This document shows positions 47,237 through 49,901 of a stretch of 49,901 bases of DNA, one piece after another. The notes under the pieces were generated by a model. It searched no databases. It was given only the letters and a program-made list of their open reading frames with translations, and was not told the DNA's origin. The stretch spans positions 1-49,901 of IMG/VR virus record IMGVR_UViG_3300027977_000050. One strand, 5' to 3'. The translations under genes and the position numbers were made by a program. Each line of letters opens with the position of its first letter. Position 1 is the stretch's first letter. The stretch comes from a virus.

Positions 47237-49515
47237 TCAAAGAGTACATCGCTGCATTGACCGGATCACCTGACACTGTGATGGATTGGCGCGTCATTAA
47301 TGACCGTGACAAAGGCGCATGGGCCGTCAATCTGCGTGGCTCAATTGATCAAGTTTGGCAACAGCTTTGCGATTACAACCAGAAAGGTTGGGGCATTTTT
47401 GTCAACGTTAATGCAATGGATGGTCAAGGGAGTGAACTCACCAATGTGCATTTTATTAGAACGCATGTGGTTGACCTTGATGACTCGTTGACCTCAGTTG
47501 CAAATTACCAGCGTGCCATTGCTTCACCTTTACCACCGCACTTCGTGGTTCAGACAAGCCCAAATAAATTTCATCTCTATTGGCTGGTTGAACCCTATCA
47601 AGGTAATGATTTCTACACCACCCAACAGCGCAAACTGAACCAAGTGTACGATGGTGATCGTAAGATTGTTGATGCGACTCGAGTGTTGCGCGTTCCAGGC
47701 TTTTATCATTGCAAAGGTGAACCAATGTTGGTCACTTATCAACCATTGCACGCTGGTGCGCGCTACACGGCGCAGCAGATAGCGGATAATTTTACTCATG
47801 TGAATGTTGTTGAGCGTTTGAGCAGCAGAAGCCCTCTCGGTACACCTGATCTGGCCGCCCCTGACCTATCTGTATTGGTGCGCGCACTTCACATGCTCGA
47901 CCCAGCCGAGTTGTCTCGTGATGAGTGGATGAGCATTACCGCCGCATTCAAGCAATCCGGTTGGACAATCGCTTCAGAGCAACAGCTTTATCAATTGTGG
48001 TCAGAGTGGTGCGCCCGATACCCTAAGAACGACCAAGCAGAGAATGCAAAGTTGTGGACGAGTATTAAGGACACAGAGGTGGGTTGGCACGCATTTATGC
48101 GCCGCACCAACATCAAGCCATACACGCTGTTCGGTGAAGGTGCTGCTACCCAGAGGTCGCCGGTGGAGCATTATAACCCTGCGCCGCCAGTGCAAGCCGA
48201 GCGGTCTGTCGACTATGAGTACCCAGAGATTTTAGATGCAGAGGATTGCAAGCGTTATTTTCATAACTGTTTCTGGGTCGAATCAATAGGTGAGATTTTT
48301 ACACCCTCTGGCCGATTTATGAACCCTACCCAGTTTAACGGCACGTATGGTGGACACCAGTTCATCATTGCGCGGCAGGGTGGTAAGACCACCGATGAAC
48401 CGTGGAAAGCATGTCTGCGCTCTACAAATTGGTCAATTAAGAAGGTGGATCACACGCGCTTCATACCCAGCTTACCATCCTTCGAGGTCGTCTTGGATGA
48501 GTTAAAGCGTAAAGGCGTGAATATCTACCTACCCATCGAAGTGGATGCGCGCGCCGGTGATGTGAGCCGCTGGTTGAACCATGTGGATAAGATTTTACCC
48601 AATAAAAATGACCAAGCGATCCTCTTTGCATTTATGGCGCATTGTATCAAGTTTCCAGGCGTTAAGGTGCGTTGGGCATTCCTCCTCCAATCTGCCGAGG
48701 GTATTGGTAAGAGCATATTCAAGTTGATCATGGACCATTGTCTCGGTTCAATGCGTGTGCACTCACCTAACGCAAACGAGTTGACCGAGGGCGGATCGAA
48801 GTTCAACTCATGGGTGCAGCACAAATTGATGATCATCATTGATGAAATCAAAACCGATGAACGGCGTGAACTTGTTGAAATTCTCAAACCCATGATCACC
48901 GATGAACGCATTGAAATACAAGCCAAGGGTCAAGACCAAGAAATGTTTGACAATCCGACTAACTGGATGTTTTTCTCAAACCATAAAGATGCGATCCCCG
49001 TGAGCAGAAATGGTCGACGTTATTCAGTTGCATATTCGTGTTTGCAAACCACTGAACAAATTTTAAACGCTGGTATCAATGATGAATATCTGAACGATAT
49101 GTTCACATGGTTAAAAAAAGGTGGTGGGTTACAGGCTATTGCACATTGGTTCCTGAATTATCCTGTGGAATGTGGTCAACTCCCTTCGCGCGCTCCACAC
49201 ACATCATCGCACGCTGAGGTCATCAAGATCAGCCGTACACCTGTTGAAGCATTGCTCGACAGCAAGATTGAATCGAATGCAAGTGGCTTCAAGAACGGTT
49301 TTGTCAGTGTCACGGCGTTCGTCAAAGCCATCTTGCACCAGAGATTAAAGCCGCCAGCCGAGCATAATATCAAGGCGATCCTTGAGAGCCGTGGCTATCA
49401 TGAAATAGGCTACACCAGCCAACCTGTTACGGGCGAAGAGGTTGATCGGTGCAGCCTGATTTTCCATGTGGACAAAATGGCACGTCCGGATGATTATTTC
49501 ATGGCGCAGACGTGA
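47233..49515 (+). CDS. Primase-helicase (RepB-like primase, D5-like helicase)
   Basis: The 760-residue protein combines two replication activities. The N-terminal part has HVVDLDDS (catalytic Asp pair), NKFHLYWLV and DATRVLRVPGFYHCKG, typical of RepB-like primase-polymerase domains. About 210-250 a PriCT-like segment (LVRALHMLDPAELSRDEWMS) follows. The C-terminal helicase has SAEGIGKSIFK (Walker A, about 486-496), LMIIIDEI (Walker B) and a sensor Asn/Arg (MFFSNHKDAIPVSRNGRR). It would unwind DNA and prime replication, perhaps at the iterons to its right. Confidence 0.87.
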   Translation: MIKEYIAALTGSPDTVMDWRVINDRDKGAWAVNLRGSIDQVWQQLCDYNQKGWGIFVNVNAMDGQGSELTNVHFIRTHVVDLDDSLTSVANYQRAIASPLPPHFVVQTSPNKFHLYWLVEPYQGNDFYTTQQRKLNQVYDGDRKIVDATRVLRVPGFYHCKGEPMLVTYQPLHAGARYTAQQIADNFTHVNVVERLSSRSPLGTPDLAAPDLSVLVRALHMLDPAELSRDEWMSITAAFKQSGWTIASEQQLYQLWSEWCARYPKNDQAENAKLWTSIKDTEVGWHAFMRRTNIKPYTLFGEGAATQRSPVEHYNPAPPVQAERSVDYEYPEILDAEDCKRYFHNCFWVESIGEIFTPSGRFMNPTQFNGTYGGHQFIIARQGGKTTDEPWKACLRSTNWSIKKVDHTRFIPSLPSFEVVLDELKRKGVNIYLPIEVDARAGDVSRWLNHVDKILPNKNDQAILFAFMAHCIKFPGVKVRWAFLLQSAEGIGKSIFKLIMDHCLGSMRVHSPNANELTEGGSKFNSWVQHKLMIIIDEIKTDERRELVEILKPMITDERIEIQAKGQDQEMFDNPTNWMFFSNHKDAIPVSRNGRRYSVAYSCLQTTEQILNAGINDEYLNDMFTWLKKGGGLQAIAHWFLNYPVECGQLPSRAPHTSSHAEVIKISRTPVEALLDSKIESNASGFKNGFVSVTAFVKAILHQRLKPPAEHNIKAILESRGYHEIGYTSQPVTGEEVDRCSLIFHVDKMARPDDYFMAQT

Positions 49516-49704
49516 TTAAGCAGATTTAAGATATTCGTCCCTGCACACTGCGCTGCACCAGCGGCGACTATCGTGTAATGGTACAGCGCAGTTAAGGCAG
49601 ATACCCGTGCCGCACTTAACCACCGGCTCAGGGGCACGTATGGCAATGGCTTGCTGGGTGTGCAGCTCGGCACGTTCGTTTGCTGCGTCGATTATATCAG
49701 TCAT
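49516..49704 (-). CDS. TraR/DksA-like zinc finger protein, 62 aa
   Basis: The product opens MTDIIDAANERAELHTQQAI, as phage TraR proteins do, and has a C4 cluster CLNCAVPLHDSRRWCSAVCR. TraR-type proteins bind RNA polymerase in its secondary channel and alter promoter choice. Its coding sequence contains one extra copy of the iteron core, GTGTAATGGTACAGCG (49573-49588). The gene ends back-to-back with the primase-helicase gene. Confidence 0.72.
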   Translation of the reverse strand: MTDIIDAANERAELHTQQAIAIRAPEPVVKCGTGICLNCAVPLHDSRRWCSAVCRDEYLKSA

Positions 49705-49720
49705 TCTTTCCTATCCTTTT

Positions 49721-49855
49721 GTGTAATAGTACAGCGGTGGTTTGTGTAATAGTACAGCGGTGGTTTGTGTAATAGTACAGCGGTGGTTTGTGTAATAGTA
49801 CAGCGGTGGTTTGTGTAATAGTACAGCGGTGGTTTGTGTAATAGTACAGCAATAC
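49721..49855. repeat. Six 23-bp direct repeats (iterons)
   Basis: Units start at 49721, 49744, 49767, 49790, 49813 and 49836, an exact 23-bp period. Each has the core GTGTAATAGTACAGCGGTGG and holds TGTA-ATAG-TACA, a small inverted repeat. The last unit diverges after the core. A seventh, one-mismatch core lies at 49573 in the TraR-like gene. Exact phasing and place next to the primase-helicase suggest a replication origin. Confidence 0.85.
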
Positions 49856-49901
49856 CCCACTAAACTGGTTGGTTAAATTGCTAAGTCATTGATTTTCCTT
49901 T

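Noticed and set aside
49721-49855. CRISPR-like array
   Set aside because: The 23-bp repeats are contiguous, with no unique spacers and no cas genes nearby.

Overview
The window reads as an almost complete genome of a tailed, siphovirus-like bacteriophage. It carries a full head-packaging-tail cassette in canonical order, a lambda-type lysis cassette, a replication module and a large set of small accessory genes. No integrase, rRNA or tRNA gene was seen. A GcrA-like DNA-binding protein (27551-28093) points to an alphaproteobacterial host, because GcrA is an alphaproteobacterial cell-cycle regulator family. No host gene is present, so this is inference. A gene start at position 7 reads off the left edge, so the window is not obviously a closed circle.

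Layout. (1) 1-2823, minus strand: small unknown genes, including two tandem paralogues, driven by promoters at about 2843-2871 and 1900-1928. (2) 2824-3393: divergent non-coding region with a 33-bp inverted repeat, a GC-rich hairpin and a repeated octamer. (3) 3394-24997, plus strand: TerS, TerL, portal (DUF4055-like), scaffold, P22-type coat protein, connectors, minor head protein, tail terminator, major tail protein, the G/GT chaperone pair with a slippery T8 run, tape measure, tail tip genes and fibres, then a remnant of an HNH nuclease gene. (4) 25272-27308, plus strand: two membrane proteins (holin candidates), a DUF5675-like protein, nested spanins and a membrane protein. (5) 27309-28606: two stretches rich in predicted RNA hairpins around the GcrA-like gene. 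(6) 28607-34111, minus strand: about 19 small, tightly overlapping accessory genes, including a CxFGEx hexapeptide-repeat protein, ending upstream at a small HTH gene. (7) 34162-38968, minus strand: family B DNA polymerase, single-strand-binding-like protein, Cas4/RecB-like nuclease and one unknown. (8) 39042-43198, plus strand: clamp-like unknown, zinc protein, SF2 helicase interrupted by a LAGLIDADG intein, VRR-NUC nuclease and a TetR-like HTH protein. (9) 43119-45764, minus strand: DNA methylase-like gene, small genes and an Imm-5-like protein. (10) 45849-49515, plus strand: excisionase-like HTH protein, C5-cytosine methyltransferase and primase-helicase. (11) A TraR-like gene and six 23-bp iterons close the window.

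Regulation stands out. The coat and major tail protein genes share a duplicated 5' leader holding two GGAT-loop hairpins, one with stem changes that preserve pairing, and each leader can also form a mutually exclusive alternative fold. A 17-bp dyad, ATTCG-N7-CGAAT, lies at three control regions, in two of them inside the promoter spacer, suggesting one repressor circuit. Two divergent promoters at 45771-45842 place the predicted transcription start on the start codon, implying leaderless mRNAs. Several genes of 34-58 codons were recovered from the gaps by their ATGA or TGATG junctions and ribosome binding sites.
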